From: Chitinophaga varians
GTDB lineage: Bacteria; Bacteroidota; Bacteroidia; Chitinophagales; Chitinophagaceae
NCBI RefSeq assembly: GCF_014529945.1
Contig: NZ_JACVFB010000001.1
Coordinates: 744,001-808,000 of the forward strand
DNA: 64,000 nucleotides
Reading direction: 5' to 3'
The stretch's first letter is position 1. Each line of letters begins with the position of its first letter. Shown piece by piece: positions 35,914 through 45,067 of the stretch. A program made the position numbers and the translations under genes. The notes beneath the pieces were generated by a model, which had not been told where the DNA came from, did not search any database, and worked only from the letters and a program-made list of their open reading frames with translations.

Positions 35914-36624
35914 ATGTTACAGAGAACTACCCTGATATGTATCCCGTATGCAGGCGGAAACAGTTACGCTTTCCGCGACCTGCAACCTTTTCTGGGCCGG
36001 ATTATGGATATGGTGACACTGGAACTGCCCGGCCGCGGCAAGCGGTTGGCGGAGCCGTTGTTGTCGGATATGCACGCGATGGCAGCTGATCTTTACCGGC
36101 AGCTGTTACCGCATACAAGGTCCCCTTATATATTGTATGGTCACTCTATGGGCGCCGTGCTGGGCAACCTGCTGGTGCACCGGCTGCAGCAGGAGTGGAA
36201 GCCGCTGCCGCTGCATTTCTTCGTTACCGGCTGTGCAGCGCCTGTTTTTAATGATCAGCGCCGGAAACTGCATCTTTTGTCTGATGAACAGCTGATCACA
36301 GAACTGAGGCAGATGGGCGGAATGCCCGACGCCCTGTTGGCCGATCAGGACCTGATGGAATTTTTTCTGCCGGTGATCCGGGAAGATATGAAGGCGCTGG
36401 AATGTTACCAGTATCAGTCCTTAGGAAAATATCGCACCGGTATCACGACCATCACCGGCACGACGGAGGAGGTCACCACCAGCCAGGCGGCCGGATGGGC
36501 CCTCGAAACAGAGAAGGAGGTCCGTGCGCTGCGTTACCCCGGTAATCATTTCTTCATCCTGCATCAGTTCCAGAATATAGCCATGCTCCTGCGCGACGTG
36601 GCGTTAACCCCGCAGCATAGCTGA
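35914..36624 (+). CDS. Type II thioesterase (NRPS editing hydrolase)
   Basis: A 236-residue alpha/beta hydrolase of the GrsT/SrfAD family, which clears mis-primed or stalled acyl groups from carrier domains. It shows the family start (IPYAGGNSYAFRDL), the ELPGRG motif, the nucleophile elbow GHSMG near residue 80 and a C-terminal catalytic His in PGNHFF. I chose ATG 35914; an in-frame TTG at 35908 would add two residues. It follows the exporter by 27 bases and precedes the outer-membrane gene closely, so the three are probably one transcript. Its presence supports the view that the synthetase locus is functional. Confidence 0.93.
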   Translation: MLQRTTLICIPYAGGNSYAFRDLQPFLGRIMDMVTLELPGRGKRLAEPLLSDMHAMAADLYRQLLPHTRSPYILYGHSMGAVLGNLLVHRLQQEWKPLPLHFFVTGCAAPVFNDQRRKLHLLSDEQLITELRQMGGMPDALLADQDLMEFFLPVIREDMKALECYQYQSLGKYRTGITTITGTTEEVTTSQAAGWALETEKEVRALRYPGNHFFILHQFQNIAMLLRDVALTPQHS

Positions 36625-36666
36625 AACCCCATTCATCATATGTACATAACCATAGAAAACACTACT

Positions 36667-39129
36667 ATGACACCCAGTTTCCTGAAGTGCCTGACAAAAC
36701 AATGGGTATTGCCGTTGGTTTTGCTGATGTTATCCGTTGCCGCGAAGGCACAAACCGGTAAAATCACCGGTCAGATACACGATGCCTCGCAACAACCGGT
36801 GGTGGCTGCCACCATCCTGCTCAAAAAAGCGACCGATTCCTCCCTGGTGAAAGTGACCTTGTCCGATACCACCGGCAACTGGCAGCTGGAGAGCATTCCG
36901 TTCAACCGCTATTTTATTACCATTACCTATATAGGATACAAAGAGTGGAATGGCCCTGTTTTTAGCCTGGACCAGCCACAGGTGGCGCTGGACAATACGA
37001 TGCTGCAATCTGATGCCAGCAACCTGAAAGGAGTGACCGTAGCGGCTAAAAAACCATTTATCGAACAGCAGCTGGACCGTACCGTTGTCAACGTGGAATC
37101 GTCTATTATGGCTGCCGGCGGCAGCGCCATGGAAGTGATGGAAAAACTGCCCGGCGTGCTGGTAGATAAGAATGGCAGCATCTCCATCAAAGGTAAACAA
37201 GGCGTGAAAGTCATGATAGACGACAGGCCCGCTTACCTCTCCGGAGGGGAGCTGACCGCCTTCCTGCGGAATATGCCGGCTTCACAACTGGAGCAGATCG
37301 AGATCATGTCCAACCCACCGGCAAAGTACGATGCTGCCGGTAATGGCGTCATTAATATCAGAAGAAAGAAGATGAAAACCGGTGGTTTCAATGGAAACAT
37401 TGTCCTGACCGCCTTACAGGGAAGATACCCCGGCACTACACAAAACCTTAACTTTAATTATAGTAACCAGCATGTTAATTTTTACGGTAATGCCGGCTAT
37501 AGTTACCGGAAGAGTTTTGAAGATTATTATATTGTCCGTAACTTCCGCAACGGCGATGATAAAATCACCAGCATTTATGATCAGCATACTTACACCAAAA
37601 CAACGGGACAAAGTACCACTGCGAAACTGGGACTGGATTATTACGCCGGTGCGAAAACGACTATAGGAGTAGCAGTAGGCGGGTTTCATAATCCCTCTTC
37701 GGCCGTTAGCACCAACAATACGCTTTTGAAAACCGGTGAAGGCGTGATGACAACCCGGGTAGACGCACCAGCTACCTCCGACGGTAAATGGGATAATCTG
37801 GAAGCGAATGTTAGCCTGAAACAAGTGTTTGATACTGTAGGACATGAACTGCTGGTCAATGCTGACTATTTGTCGTACAACAGCACCAGCGAGCAGCATT
37901 TTGATAACCGTTATTATAAACCCGATAGCAGCGAGGCCGCGCCGCACAAGTTGTTCCGGGCAGACCTGCCGGGAAAAATCAGCATCTATAGCCTGAAAGC
38001 AGATTATACCCATCCGTTTTCAGTCAATACACGCCTGGAAGCAGGGCTGAAAACATCTTTCGTGAATACCGATAACAACGCGCAGTATTACGATGGCGTG
38101 ACTGCCGGCTGGAAAAAGAACGATACGCTGAGTAACCATTTTCTCTACAAGGAAAATATCAATGCAGCTTATCTCAATCTCCGGCACAAACACGATCGCT
38201 GGGAATTTCAGGCCGGCCTCCGGGCAGAACAAACGTGGATTACAGGAGAACAGAAAAACAACGGGCAAACATTCTCCCGTAATTATCTGCAGTTCTTCCC
38301 GACAGCTTTCCTGGCCTACGATGTAGACAAGGAAAGTAAAGTGACACTGACATACGGGCGCAGGATAGAACGGCCGGATTATCGCAGTATGAACCCATTC
38401 CGTTTCTACCTCGACCAGTACACTTACAATGAAGGGAATCCTTACCTGAATCCACAATACAGCCATAACGTGGAACTGAGCTATAGCATATGGGAAGGCG
38501 CACTGACCACCACGTTGCTGTATAACAAAACAACGGATATTATTCAGGACGTCATCCTGCAGGACGCCGCCAGGAATGAAACCTATCAGCGTCCGGAGAA
38601 CCTGAATACCCGCAAGGTGCTGGGCGCCAACATCAATGCCCAGATACCCATAGGAGATAACATGGTTACCATTATCTATATGGACTATAACAATTATGAT
38701 TATTCTGGTACGATTAATGAAGGACCATTTAGACTAAAGGCAGGCGTTTTCACCGGCCAGCTGATGCAGCAGGTGAAACTGAAGAACGGCTGGGGCTTTC
38801 AGTTTATGGGCACTTATTCCTCCCGGAGCATTGACGGTACCTTTTTATTGCAGCCCATTGGTACGCTGCATGCCGGCATACAAAAAGATATCCTGGGCAA
38901 ACAGGCTACCATCCGCCTGAGCGCATCCGATATCTTCGGTTGGAACAAATACAAAGCCACGAGCCGCTACCAGAATATCGATATCCTGATGCGCGGACAA
39001 TGGCAAACACAAGTGCTGAAACTGGCGTTTACTTATCGCTTTAACAAAAATGATAAGAAAGATGTGACAGACAAACACGAAGGCGGCGCGTCGGAGGAGC
39101 AGAAAAGGGTTAAGACGGAGAAAAAATGA
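36667..39129 (+). CDS. Outer-membrane beta-barrel protein, PF14905-like (TonB-receptor relative)
   Basis: An 820-residue exported protein. The signal peptide (MTPSFLKCLTK, hydrophobic core, AKA-QTG) fits a start at 36667; an in-frame ATG at 36640 would add nine residues. Next come a carboxypeptidase-regulatory-like beta domain (KITGQIHDASQQPV to ITYIGY), a plug-like region (VMEKLPGVLVDKNGSISIKGKQGV) and a large barrel. The barrel has the signature stretch GRRIERPDYRSMNPF followed by EGNPYLNP, characteristic of Bacteroidota outer-membrane family PF14905. The stop lies 29 bases before the next gene. Sitting directly after exporter and type II thioesterase, it may be the outer-membrane partner for release, or for re-uptake, of the peptide. 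That role is inferred only. Confidence 0.88.
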   Translation: MTPSFLKCLTKQWVLPLVLLMLSVAAKAQTGKITGQIHDASQQPVVAATILLKKATDSSLVKVTLSDTTGNWQLESIPFNRYFITITYIGYKEWNGPVFSLDQPQVALDNTMLQSDASNLKGVTVAAKKPFIEQQLDRTVVNVESSIMAAGGSAMEVMEKLPGVLVDKNGSISIKGKQGVKVMIDDRPAYLSGGELTAFLRNMPASQLEQIEIMSNPPAKYDAAGNGVINIRRKKMKTGGFNGNIVLTALQGRYPGTTQNLNFNYSNQHVNFYGNAGYSYRKSFEDYYIVRNFRNGDDKITSIYDQHTYTKTTGQSTTAKLGLDYYAGAKTTIGVAVGGFHNPSSAVSTNNTLLKTGEGVMTTRVDAPATSDGKWDNLEANVSLKQVFDTVGHELLVNADYLSYNSTSEQHFDNRYYKPDSSEAAPHKLFRADLPGKISIYSLKADYTHPFSVNTRLEAGLKTSFVNTDNNAQYYDGVTAGWKKNDTLSNHFLYKENINAAYLNLRHKHDRWEFQAGLRAEQTWITGEQKNNGQTFSRNYLQFFPTAFLAYDVDKESKVTLTYGRRIERPDYRSMNPFRFYLDQYTYNEGNPYLNPQYSHNVELSYSIWEGALTTTLLYNKTTDIIQDVILQDAARNETYQRPENLNTRKVLGANINAQIPIGDNMVTIIYMDYNNYDYSGTINEGPFRLKAGVFTGQLMQQVKLKNGWGFQFMGTYSSRSIDGTFLLQPIGTLHAGIQKDILGKQATIRLSASDIFGWNKYKATSRYQNIDILMRGQWQTQVLKLAFTYRFNKNDKKDVTDKHEGGASEEQKRVKTEKK

Positions 39130-39158
39130 CACAATTTTGAAACCCTAATATTTTTATC

Positions 39159-39995
39159 ATGATCAGAATGTTGAAATTTTCAGTGACGGTGTTATGGATG
39201 GTACTGAGTAGTTTTTCTTTTTTAAAAGCACAGACCGGCAAAGCTTCAGGCAGTAAAGAAGATGTGGTACTGATGCTGAACGGAGAGGAAAAACATGGGA
39301 AGATCACTGAAATGCAAACAAACACCGTTAAATTTATTCATACCGGCGAAACACTGGTATATGAACTGAAAAAATCAGACATCAGTAAAATCACTTTTAG
39401 CAGCGGAAGAGTGGAGGTGATCAGCGCTCCCGTTGCTAATGGAAGCAGAGAACCGATGGAGAGCGGCCGGCCTATTGAAGCAGGATTGGTGGCCATCCTG
39501 CCTTTTAAATACATCGCCGTCAATGAACCGGTGCAGCAGGTCATTGAAAAAGGAGAGAAGTTGCAGAACGATGTCTATGTGTACCTGAGCAAACGGAATG
39601 GCCAGTACAAGTTCCAGGACCCTAACACCACCAACGCGCTGTTGTACAAAAGAGGCATCGATATCAATACCATTAAGGGCTATACGTACGATGAACTTTG
39701 TAAAATACTGGGCGCTGAATTTGTTTTACAGGGCACCTTGTCCCGCAGTGTAAAGGAAAGCGTTAACTCCTCCGGCTCCAGTACCACCAAGGTAGAAGGC
39801 AATAAAAGACAGAATGATAACTCCAACAGTACTACCGTAGAGAACCAGTATGAGAATGAAGTAAGCCTGAGTGTTTTCAATAAACAGAATGAGAAAATAT
39901 TCGCGAACAGGCGTACGGCATTTTTAAATAATGAAGGGTCCTACCACGATGCCTTGCATTACATGCTGAAAAGAAGTCCTATCTATAACAAATAA
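39159..39995 (+). CDS. Exported protein of unknown function
   Basis: A 278-residue protein with a signal peptide (MIRMLKFSVTVLWMVLSSFSFLKA-QTG); an alternative start is the ATG at 39168. After it comes a small beta-rich part (DVVLMLNGEEKHGKITEMQ, VKFIHTGETLVYEL) and a second part with VAILPFKYIAVNEP and GAEFVLQGTLSRSV, reminiscent of periplasmic CsgG/FlgT-like domains that detect or assemble outer-membrane structures. A Ser/Asn/Thr-rich linker (KRQNDNSNSTTVENQ) lies near residue 220. It is the last gene of the exporter operon. Its stop codon abuts the stop codon of the convergent gene with no spacer. I cannot assign a function. Confidence 0.8.
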   Translation: MIRMLKFSVTVLWMVLSSFSFLKAQTGKASGSKEDVVLMLNGEEKHGKITEMQTNTVKFIHTGETLVYELKKSDISKITFSSGRVEVISAPVANGSREPMESGRPIEAGLVAILPFKYIAVNEPVQQVIEKGEKLQNDVYVYLSKRNGQYKFQDPNTTNALLYKRGIDINTIKGYTYDELCKILGAEFVLQGTLSRSVKESVNSSGSSTTKVEGNKRQNDNSNSTTVENQYENEVSLSVFNKQNEKIFANRRTAFLNNEGSYHDALHYMLKRSPIYNK

Positions 39996-41192
39996 TCAAA
40001 GTCCATCCTTAACCGCTTTGACCAGCTGTTTATGATTGGATTTTTTGATGATGACTTCCCGGCATTGATTGAATTGCGCGAATGTTTTAATCGCCGTTGC
40101 CAGCTTACGGATCACAGGCGGTGTAAGTTCCACCGGTTCTATATGAAGATTATGGACTGTCAGGATACGGTGTTTACGATCAGCTTTAGCGTCCATTCTG
40201 GCAACAAAGGTATCGCCGACTAACACCGGCAATGAAAAGTATCCGTACTTCCGTTTCGCCTGGGGAACAAAACATTCTATCTGATAGTCGAAATCAAAGA
40301 AGTCTTTCAAACGGTGCCGGAGCACGTTTAAGGTATCGAAGGGAGAAAGAATAAATGCATCACCGCTCAGCTTTATTTTCTTGTCTTTGTAATGAGGCAA
40401 CATATAAAGGGGAGCGGTGTTTTGTCCTTTGATGCTCACGAGGCACACTTCACCTTCCGCTACCATTTTTTCCAGCGTAGCTTTTACCGGATTGTCTTTT
40501 GCGTAGTTGGCACGCCAGGCGATGTCTTTGGCATAAGCGATGCCCAGCGCCTGTAGGGAGCGCCGGACAACATACCGGGCATATTCTTCCGGACCAGGCA
40601 TCGTGGTGTCCACGTCTGCCGGAATCAGGTTTTTAGGCAGGTCATATACTTTATGAAAGTTTTTCTCCCGGGTGCACATCAGGCTGCCGTCGAGAAATAA
40701 TCGCTCGAGTGCGAGCTTGGCCGGCCGCCAGTCCCACCAACCTGAACTGGCCACCGGGCGGTCGTTCTCAAAATCCTTTACCATCAGCGGGCCTTCGCGG
40801 CCAATTCTGTCGAGCACCTTGTGCATCAGGTTGATCTCCGGTTGTGTCAGCGGTTTTCTCCTGGACAAAAAACTTTCTTTCACCGGCAGTGAAAAACGAA
40901 ATTCATGCATCGGAATATAGCCGGTGCCGTAGGTGAAGAATTCGAAGATGCTCCCATCTGCCATCAGCTCATCAATCCATTCCGGTTTATAGTCGGGTAC
41001 ACGGGAAGCAATAGCGTGGTGATGCGCCCGCTCCACCACATAGTTGGTGTCGATCTGGATAAAACCGAGGTGGTCGATCAGTTTGTAAACGGCTTCAATC
41101 CCTTTGCCGAACTGGCCTGGCTGTGCCAGTCCTGCGGCGTGAAGGATTATTTTTCTGGCCTGTGGAGCGGTGAGAACATGTGGCTGCATCAT
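39996..41192 (-). CDS. YcaQ/AlkX-type DNA glycosylase (HTH_42 winged-helix protein)
   Basis: A 398-residue member of the HTH_42 family, DNA glycosylases that unhook interstrand crosslinks or remove bulky alkyl adducts. The catalytic Q-x-D motif is visible as FIQIDTNYV (Gln 46, Asp 48), followed by the conserved VVERAHHH stretch; QxD is the AlkX/YcaQ subtype, whereas the azinomycin self-resistance type AlkZ has QxQ. Length is normal for the family. The gene faces the NRPS-exporter operon tail to tail with zero spacing, so it is not part of it. Two adjacent ATGs (41192 and 41189) lie a few bases after a TTATTTTG box on the minus strand. Family call is firm; any link to peptide resistance is not supported. 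Confidence 0.88.
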   Translation of the reverse strand: MMQPHVLTAPQARKIILHAAGLAQPGQFGKGIEAVYKLIDHLGFIQIDTNYVVERAHHHAIASRVPDYKPEWIDELMADGSIFEFFTYGTGYIPMHEFRFSLPVKESFLSRRKPLTQPEINLMHKVLDRIGREGPLMVKDFENDRPVASSGWWDWRPAKLALERLFLDGSLMCTREKNFHKVYDLPKNLIPADVDTTMPGPEEYARYVVRRSLQALGIAYAKDIAWRANYAKDNPVKATLEKMVAEGEVCLVSIKGQNTAPLYMLPHYKDKKIKLSGDAFILSPFDTLNVLRHRLKDFFDFDYQIECFVPQAKRKYGYFSLPVLVGDTFVARMDAKADRKHRILTVHNLHIEPVELTPPVIRKLATAIKTFAQFNQCREVIIKKSNHKQLVKAVKDGL

Positions 41193-41296
41193 GGCAGCAA
41201 AATAAGAAAAATTTTTGCCTCAGGGGATACGTTTATCATGAAGCCAGCAAAGTTGCAAACCCCGGCAGGTCACAACTTTGCTGAAAAGTTAGGTTA

Positions 41297-41644
41297 TCAG
41301 GACTGGATGGGCGTCAGTGCCTCTCCTTCAAATACCACGCCTGGCCATCCATGTGCCATGAACTGCCGGATATTCTGGTGGTCTTCTCCATTGGGCGTAT
41401 TTAATACAGACTGGTAATGTTCTGCAAACAGAGAGAGTGTATCTTCTTTGGAAAGATGATGTAACTGAGCGAACGCAAAAACCCTGGCACTACCCTGGTT
41501 TTGTGTGGCTTCATTATACGTATCCCCGTTTTTAAAGGCTGTTGGCTGATGATGATACTGACTGTCAATAAATGCAATCACCGCTTTAAACTGGATGGCA
41601 TTGGCCTTTAGTTGTCCGATCAATGTTGTTAATGGCTCGTTCAT
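41297..41644 (-). CDS. HopJ-family protein
   Basis: A 115-residue protein matching the HopJ (type III effector HopJ-like, PF08888) pattern nearly end to end: FIDSQYHHQPTAFKNGD, then NEATQNQGSARVFAFAQL, then SVLNTPNGEDHQNIRQF and HGWPGVVFEGEAL. The family is named after a Pseudomonas syringae effector but is widespread in free-living bacteria without type III secretion, and its function is unknown. It lies between AsmA (42 bases upstream) and the DNA glycosylase gene on the same strand and could be co-transcribed with AsmA. Nothing here suggests secretion. Confidence 0.9.
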   Translation of the reverse strand: MNEPLTTLIGQLKANAIQFKAVIAFIDSQYHHQPTAFKNGDTYNEATQNQGSARVFAFAQLHHLSKEDTLSLFAEHYQSVLNTPNGEDHQNIRQFMAHGWPGVVFEGEALTPIQS

Positions 41645-41686
41645 TCGAAATAAAGTTTTTTAAGATGTAGGTGACATGGGTGAATG

Positions 41687-44600
41687 CTATTCTTCTGCTG
41701 TATCGGGTGTTTCTTCCAGTTGATCTTTATCGGAACCCCTGCGCAGTTTTACCTTAGGATTGCTCTGGGTGCCGGTAACGTTGAAGGGGATGCCCAGGAT
41801 ACCGAATGGCGGCAGGCCCAGTCGGCCTTTCAGGTTTAACCGGCCATCCATGCTTACCTGTCCTTCGAAACGGGGACGGAAGCCGGCTACGCGCAGTTTG
41901 GTCCTTTCGATGGTGATAATATTATTGCTGATGGTGGACTTGATGTCCACTTTGGAAACGTCCGGATCTTTGATGTCTGATTTGCCGGTGGACTGGCTGA
42001 CAGCATTCATCAGTTTGAAGCCTTTCAGTTTGATCTTTTTGACAGACAGTACGCCGCCGCCTTTCAGCGAGGGGTAGACGGGGTTCATATTGCCGTCCAG
42101 TTTACCGCTGAGGCGATAGTCGAGGCCTACGATGCCGCTGGCGCTGGCAGCAGAACTGGCCATGTCGCGGAAAATTTTGATTTCGTTATAGGCGCGGCGG
42201 ATATCAAATTCCTTTGCGGTGATGTGATAGTCGAACGAAGCCCGCTGCGGCCGTGTACAGGCATAGGTGGCGTCCATCTCTACCGGAGCGCCGATAATAT
42301 TGAACCCGGTTTTATTGAGCGCTACTTTGCCGCTGTCGAGCACCAGTTGTCCGCGGAAGCTATCGATGTTCATGCCTTTGAAGCGGATCCTGTCGGCGGC
42401 CGCATTGAGCGTCAGCGCCAGGTTGGCAGGCAGCATGATGACGCCGGAAGCCGTGGTGCTTTTAGCCGGAGCAGTGGGGGCAGCCGGGCTGTTGGTGCTC
42501 ATCAGTTCATCCACCAGCACATAGTTACTTTTGAAATCGAAGTTGCCGTGCAGTGTCTGATTTTTGGCGGTGAGATAACCAATCACGTTGCTTAAAAAGC
42601 CGTTCATGGTGAGCTTCGATTTGCCGTAGGTGGCGACAAAAGTATCAAACCACATTTTATCCTGATCGAACCGGAATACGCCGTTGCTGATATAAAAAGG
42701 CAGGGGGAACATATCTGATTGCAACACGATATCCTTCACCGTCATTTTGCCCCGGTTGTTGAGTTTGCCGTAACGTCCGGCCAGCGCGTCGGCCTGGGTG
42801 CCGCTGAGGGCCAGGTTGGTCTGTATATAGCCTTTCAGGTCATATCCCTGCAACGCAAATACTTTATAGATAGCGCCCAGATCGATGATGCCATTGGAGG
42901 TAATATTATACCGCAGGTTGTCGAAGTTGCTCAGATCGGCTTTCAGCAGAAACGGATTGCCTTCGAATTCAAAGGCGATGGGTTTCACATCTACTTTCAG
43001 AGAGCTGAGCGTGCCGGTGGTATTGGTGACGGTGGCGTCTACATTGATTTTCTGAATGGGTCTGGGGTAGTACTTTGTCTGCAGGGTGCCGTTGTCCATC
43101 GTCAGTTTGGCGGTGGTGACGGGGAACAACCTTTTGGCCGGCACATAGCTGCCTTTGGTATGGATGTCCACATGCAAGGCGCCGGTCACATCGAGGCTGT
43201 CCATGGGGCAGAACTGTTTGACGTCGCTCAGTTGCAGCACGGAAGCCAGTTGCGCATCTATGACAGGGGCCTGGGCATTGCTGAAGCGCAGGTAACCTTT
43301 GATATAGTTGCTGAGCAGGTTAGCATTGATATTATCGATATTAAAGTGCGTATGTGCGAGGTGGTTGTCCGGGCAGTTGGCGGCCACCTGGAAGCTGATA
43401 TTTTTCAGCGCTTCCGGCAGGGACGCAAATTTAAAGTAGCCATCGCGGAAGCTCGCCTGGAGATCAAAAGAAGGAATACTACTGATGACGGTATCCGGAA
43501 GATGTTTGGGGCCACGGTTGACGATGCTGGTGGCATAAGGGCCATCGGCCAGCATATGCGCCTGCAGGCGGCCTTTGATGTCAAAAGACTGCCAGCCCAT
43601 GGCTTTGCTCCATTTTTCCAGATCGATGTCTGTATTTAATTTGAGATGGACGTCCGGTGTCTTCAACCCTTTTACCCGTATCACGGAACTGAAATAGTCT
43701 TTGTCGATGTTGAAGAAGATGGAGTCTACGTTGAGATATAAACTATCAGTGTTCAGCTGGGCGAGGCGCGACTGGAAATTCAGGAACAGGTTTTTGATAG
43801 GCGCCGGCGCTTTCGGATTGGTGACAACGCCATTGCGGACCTGCATATTAAAAGTGAGGGTGGGCATGGTGTTGGTTTCGGCGATGTATTCACCGATCAG
43901 ACTGGCGTTTACATCGGCGGTGCCGTCTACGTTGGTATGCTGCATCCAGGTGAGGTACTCAGGAGGCAGGGCGCCGAAAATCGCATGGAGGCCGGATTCC
44001 ATGGAGCTAAGCCGGAAGTCCATTTTGTAGCCGTTCTTCAGGAAAGCGAAAGCGCCTTTTAATCTTACCGGCAGCTCATTTATTTTCAGGTCATTTCTCT
44101 CAAAAACAAAATCCAGGGAGTTGGTATTGATCTTGGTGATCAGTTCCCCGTTTAATTTTTTGGATAAGATGTACGAAGTGTTGTCATAGGTGAAGTCCAG
44201 GGAGCCGATGTTGATTTTAGAGTGGAGATCGAAGACCGCTTTGGAAAGATCTCCTTTTCCCACATAGTTCACCTCTTTGGCCTGCACGTACATGGGGAGC
44301 GACTGATCATCGTAGATAAGGTGACAGTGATCAATTTGTATCCGCTCAATCTTCATGGAGGCGCTGCCGCTGTCTGGTTTGCTGCTGGTGCCGGCGGGAG
44401 CGGCTTTGTATACGTTATAGTTCGGATGCCCGCTGGAATCCACCATGATGTGGATTTTCCCGTTGGTCAGAAATATCTCGTCGATGGTGATGGCATTGGA
44501 GAAAACACTGGTCAGGTTTACGCCGAGGGATACTTCATTGCCGGCCACCAGTGTGTCTTGCCGGAAAGGCGCTCCGCCCTTCAGACTAAAATCGTATAGG

Positions 44601-44821
44601 GTGAGCGTTAGAGACGGAAAGTGGTTAAAGAAGGATAACCGGGCTTTGGAAAAATTAAGCTCGCCGGTGATACTGCTGTTGGCCCAGGTCTTGATCTTGC
44701 TGGACACTGCATCCGGAAACAACATCGGAAGCAGGAATAGCAGCGCAAGAATGGCGGCCAAAGATATCGAAGTAATTTTTAATGTTTTTAATGCAACTTT
44801 TTTAATGAAGGCATTACGCAT
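41687..44821 (-). CDS. AsmA-like envelope protein
   Basis: A 1044-residue protein with one N-terminal membrane segment (about residues 13-35, ITSISLAAILALLFLLPMLF) and a long periplasmic part. The start (PDAVSSKIKTWANSSITGELNFSKARLSFF-NHFPSLTLTLYDFSLKG) is characteristic of AsmA proteins, as is the C-terminal AsmA_2-like part (LSGKLDGNMNPVYPSLKGGG, GRLGLPPFGILGIPF). AsmA-like proteins are thought to form bridge-like lipid conduits between inner and outer membrane. The C-terminus is charged (DKDQLEETPDTAEE). The gene is divergent from the NmrA-like gene at 45068 across 246 bases. Good family call, no specific cargo inferred. Confidence 0.9.
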   Translation of the reverse strand: MRNAFIKKVALKTLKITSISLAAILALLFLLPMLFPDAVSSKIKTWANSSITGELNFSKARLSFFNHFPSLTLTLYDFSLKGGAPFRQDTLVAGNEVSLGVNLTSVFSNAITIDEIFLTNGKIHIMVDSSGHPNYNVYKAAPAGTSSKPDSGSASMKIERIQIDHCHLIYDDQSLPMYVQAKEVNYVGKGDLSKAVFDLHSKINIGSLDFTYDNTSYILSKKLNGELITKINTNSLDFVFERNDLKINELPVRLKGAFAFLKNGYKMDFRLSSMESGLHAIFGALPPEYLTWMQHTNVDGTADVNASLIGEYIAETNTMPTLTFNMQVRNGVVTNPKAPAPIKNLFLNFQSRLAQLNTDSLYLNVDSIFFNIDKDYFSSVIRVKGLKTPDVHLKLNTDIDLEKWSKAMGWQSFDIKGRLQAHMLADGPYATSIVNRGPKHLPDTVISSIPSFDLQASFRDGYFKFASLPEALKNISFQVAANCPDNHLAHTHFNIDNINANLLSNYIKGYLRFSNAQAPVIDAQLASVLQLSDVKQFCPMDSLDVTGALHVDIHTKGSYVPAKRLFPVTTAKLTMDNGTLQTKYYPRPIQKINVDATVTNTTGTLSSLKVDVKPIAFEFEGNPFLLKADLSNFDNLRYNITSNGIIDLGAIYKVFALQGYDLKGYIQTNLALSGTQADALAGRYGKLNNRGKMTVKDIVLQSDMFPLPFYISNGVFRFDQDKMWFDTFVATYGKSKLTMNGFLSNVIGYLTAKNQTLHGNFDFKSNYVLVDELMSTNSPAAPTAPAKSTTASGVIMLPANLALTLNAAADRIRFKGMNIDSFRGQLVLDSGKVALNKTGFNIIGAPVEMDATYACTRPQRASFDYHITAKEFDIRRAYNEIKIFRDMASSAASASGIVGLDYRLSGKLDGNMNPVYPSLKGGGVLSVKKIKLKGFKLMNAVSQSTGKSDIKDPDVSKVDIKSTISNNIITIERTKLRVAGFRPRFEGQVSMDGRLNLKGRLGLPPFGILGIPFNVTGTQSNPKVKLRRGSDKDQLEETPDTAEE

Positions 44822-45067
44822 AGCAATCCGGGTATATATTTAAGCGGTGCCGACATATGTCCTGTAGGAGGGACGCATATGCCTGACATTTTTATTACGG
44901 TTCCGGGGGCGAAGGTAGCGCTTTTTTGGCTGCAGGACTTGCAGAGAGGGCTGTTTTCCCAAAAGACAACTTTTATTTATTAAATAGATTCTCCGAGAAT
45001 CTTCTGAGATCTGAACACTTTTAGGTCGGCATTCGGGGACACCTTTGGGCACATAAAATTTTTAAAG
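44822..45067. promoter_or_regulatory. Divergent promoter region between AsmA and NmrA-like genes
   Basis: This spacer must hold promoters for both directions. It contains a ten-base palindrome GACATATGTC near 44853-44862, a related GCATATGC copy about 14 bases later, and a near-perfect 7-1-7 inverted repeat at 44987-45001. I see no clear TAnnTTTG box for the AsmA direction; CACCTTTG about 20 bases before the plus-strand ATG is a weak candidate. Confidence 0.4.
44987..45001. promoter_or_regulatory. Inverted repeat GATTCTC-C-GAGAATC, candidate operator
   Basis: The arms are perfect over seven bases with a one-base centre, in AT-rich DNA 66 bases before the start of the NmrA-like/AraC operon. 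The position suits a regulator-binding site. That the neighbouring AraC protein binds it is only a guess. Confidence 0.4.

Noticed and set aside
41297..41644. HopJ-like gene as evidence of type III secretion
   Set aside because: The family is common in non-pathogens and no secretion or chaperone genes are nearby.
42719..43639. 306-residue open frame antisense to AsmA
   Set aside because: Low-complexity Gly/Ile/Gln-rich translation complementary to a clear AsmA frame.
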